From NCBI GenBank assembly GCA_903834675.1, contig CAILKC010000919.1:1-14303 (forward strand): a stretch of 14,303 nucleotides of DNA, given 5' to 3'. The position numbers were made by a program, and so were the translations under genes. Shown here one piece after another: positions 12,982-14,303 of the stretch (position 1 is its first letter; every line of letters begins with the position of its first letter). Source of the DNA: an uncultured Victivallales bacterium. GTDB lineage: Bacteria > Verrucomicrobiota > Lentisphaeria > Oligosphaerales > JAFGRS01. The notes under the pieces were generated by a model. The model was not told where the DNA came from, ran no database searches, and saw only the letters and a program-made list of their open reading frames with translations.

Positions 12982-14195
12982 ATGCAGCCCTCTCGCTGGC
13001 CAAGCCGCTTGTGGGTACTGCCCGTGGCGCTTCTGCTGCAGGCCGCCTGGGCACAGGGAGCCGAGCGGCCCACGAATCTAGTGCGGGATGGCGACTTCGA
13101 GCGTCCGGACCTCGCCTTTGGCAAGGGCGATGCGCCCGGCGTGTGGGTTCCCTTCATCCATGCCCCCGAGGGCGTCAGCATCGGGTTGGCGGACGGTGCC
13201 GGACGCTCGAGTTCACGCGCCGTGCGCTACACCCGGACGAGCGCGGGCAGCCACAATGTTCACTTCGATCAGGTGGTGCCGGTCGCGCCCAATACGCTCT
13301 ACGAAGTGCGGGCCTGGGTCTGCGGCGACGGGGTCCTCAAGCCGCTGCTTTCCGTGGCCGCGCCGGACTGGCGGCCGCTGGCGGTCGTCGGTGCGCCGAC
13401 GGGAGTGGACTGGTGCGAACTGCGCCTCGCGTTCAACTCCCTCGACCACGAATGGGTTCGCCTCGAGTGGTTCCCTGGGGCCACGGGGCAGCTCTACACC
13501 GGCGTGGCGGGGAGCAGTACCTCTACCCGGCGATGGCAGCGCTCTTCCGCTCCCTGGGCGTACAGATCGCGCCGATGTGGCTCTACGGACTGACGCCAGC
13601 AGCGGAATACCTCGGCGGCTCGCACTATCTGAACCTTTACTGCACGCCGCGCAAGGCGGTCAGCTTCCGCATTGCGGGCGAGGTCTTCCGCTCGACGCCG
13701 CGCTACACGCCCTACCCAGTGGCGTCCACGGACGAGATTGTGACCCCCACCTGGGCCGTGTCGTTTGCCCGCGATCTGAGCCTCTGGTCGGGTCTCGGTG
13801 CGGTGATGCACAGCGGTCCCCTGGATTGGGCGCCGCTGCCACTCGCGCCGCACCCCCAGCAGCTCGTGGGCTATGGCAGTTCTCCGTTCGTGGCCTACGA
13901 GGGTACCGGCGCCTACTTTGCGGACATCGCCAGCGACCGCATCGAGCTCAGCATCCTGCCCGATGCCGTCTTCGTGCGTCCGCCCTGGCAGAAGCAGACG
14001 CAGAAGCCCTGGGAACGGACCTGTGCGCTCAACCCGGCTGCCCGGCATCCGCTGACCCTGCGCCTGCCCGACTGGCCCGCCGGCAGCGCCGTGATCCAGC
14101 GCCTGGACGCTCAGGGGGCCACCGCGGTCCCCGCAGCCGGCCCGGAGCTCCGCTTCGAGGCGGGACCGGGGGCCTACCGCCTCGACCGACGTTGA
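12982..14195 (+). pseudogene. Exported glycosidase with sugar-binding-like N-domain, broken by internal deletion/frameshift
   Basis: The start ATG 12982 has TTGGAG 10 bases upstream and encodes a signal peptide ending ...QAAWA. The first frame then gives NLVRDGDFERP and a beta-sandwich resembling a carbohydrate-binding module, ending near FPGATGQLYTGVAG (~13512). After that this frame turns to nonsense and stops at 13593. The sensible protein continues in another frame (a one-base-deletion or -1 type shift) from about 13509 with GEQYLYPAMAALFRSLG, then HYLNLYCTPRKAVSFRIAGEVF, GSSPFVAYEGTGAYFADI and a C-terminal beta domain to the stop at 14193-14195. The second part reads like the tail of a TIM-barrel glycosidase plus its closing beta domain, so most of the barrel and its acids appear to be absent. 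Total coding is only ~405 residues. Either a true decayed gene or an assembly error. Confidence 0.75.
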
Positions 14196-14201
14196 GATGG
14201 T

Positions 14202-14240
14202 GGCGGGCAAGCTGTCTCCGTGGCGTTGCAGCTTCCCGCC
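14202..14240 (+). terminator. Possible transcription terminator hairpin
   Basis: GGCGGG-(c)-AAGCTG at 14202-14214 pairs with CAGCTTCCCGCC at 14229-14240, a 12-bp stem with one bulged base and a 14-base loop, starting 6 bases after the last stop codon. No T-run follows, so it would be an atypical terminator or an mRNA-stabilising stem. Confidence 0.45.
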
Positions 14241-14303
14241 CTCGCCGGTGTCTACCCCAGTAACTGGACGGCGGCCGAACCTACTCGGCAGACGCCAGAG
14301 GCG

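Noticed and set aside
13503..13515. Programmed -1 ribosomal frameshift in the last glycosidase gene
   Set aside because: No X-XXY-YYZ slippery heptamer is present at the join, and the two halves seem to lack a large intervening catalytic segment, so a deletion explains more.
13088..14263. 391-residue plus-strand ORF across the broken glycosidase gene
   Set aside because: Its composition (Arg/Ala/Pro/Gly-rich) is that of an off-frame shadow, while the other two frames give coherent protein on either side of the scar.

Overview
This is a GC-rich bacterial window carrying a carbohydrate-degradation locus. Its gene types are exported GH5-type and propeller-type glycosidases, a very large TIM-barrel glycosidase-like protein, an aldose 1-epimerase, a sugar-esterase-like hydrolase and a glycosidase with an N-terminal sugar-binding-like domain. 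Together with abundant palindromic intergenic repeats, these suggest a free-living polysaccharide degrader such as a Planctomycetota/Lentisphaerota or Armatimonadota relative. That assignment is inference from gene style; no rRNA or marker gene is present.

Layout. 1-336 is a tandem array of ~59-bp units, each able to fold into a three-way junction, lying directly 3' of a minus-strand gene. 345-3357 is a minus-strand two-gene unit: a GH5-like exported glycosidase (3357 to 2143) followed by an exported beta-propeller glycosidase-like protein (2081 to 345), separated by two hairpins. 3358-4069 is the divergent intergenic region. It is mostly filled by a ~480-bp non-coding foldback element (3475-3954) with 22/23-bp terminal inverted repeats and a strong central hairpin. 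4070-9764 is a plus-strand unit: a 1149-aa exported glycosidase-like protein, a galM-type mutarotase and a cytosolic alpha/beta hydrolase. 9765-10297 is a second non-coding region, with a different 30-bp inverted-repeat pair and two internal palindromes. 10298-14195 is a second plus-strand unit: an unrecognised exported protein, a PLP-dependent cysteine synthase-like enzyme, and a broken exported glycosidase gene. The broken gene has lost its frame and, by inference, most of its catalytic domain. The last ~108 bases hold a hairpin and no recognisable gene.

How the genes may work together (inference). The exported proteins would attack a glycan outside the cytoplasm. The signal-less mutarotase and esterase-like hydrolase would act on released sugars or de-acylate them inside. 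No transporter, regulator or sugar kinase is in the window, so the locus is partial or relies on genes elsewhere. The cysteine synthase-like gene is the metabolic outlier. The strongest non-genic signals are the structured 59-bp array, the foldback element between the divergent operons, and the deletion/frameshift scar in the last gene.
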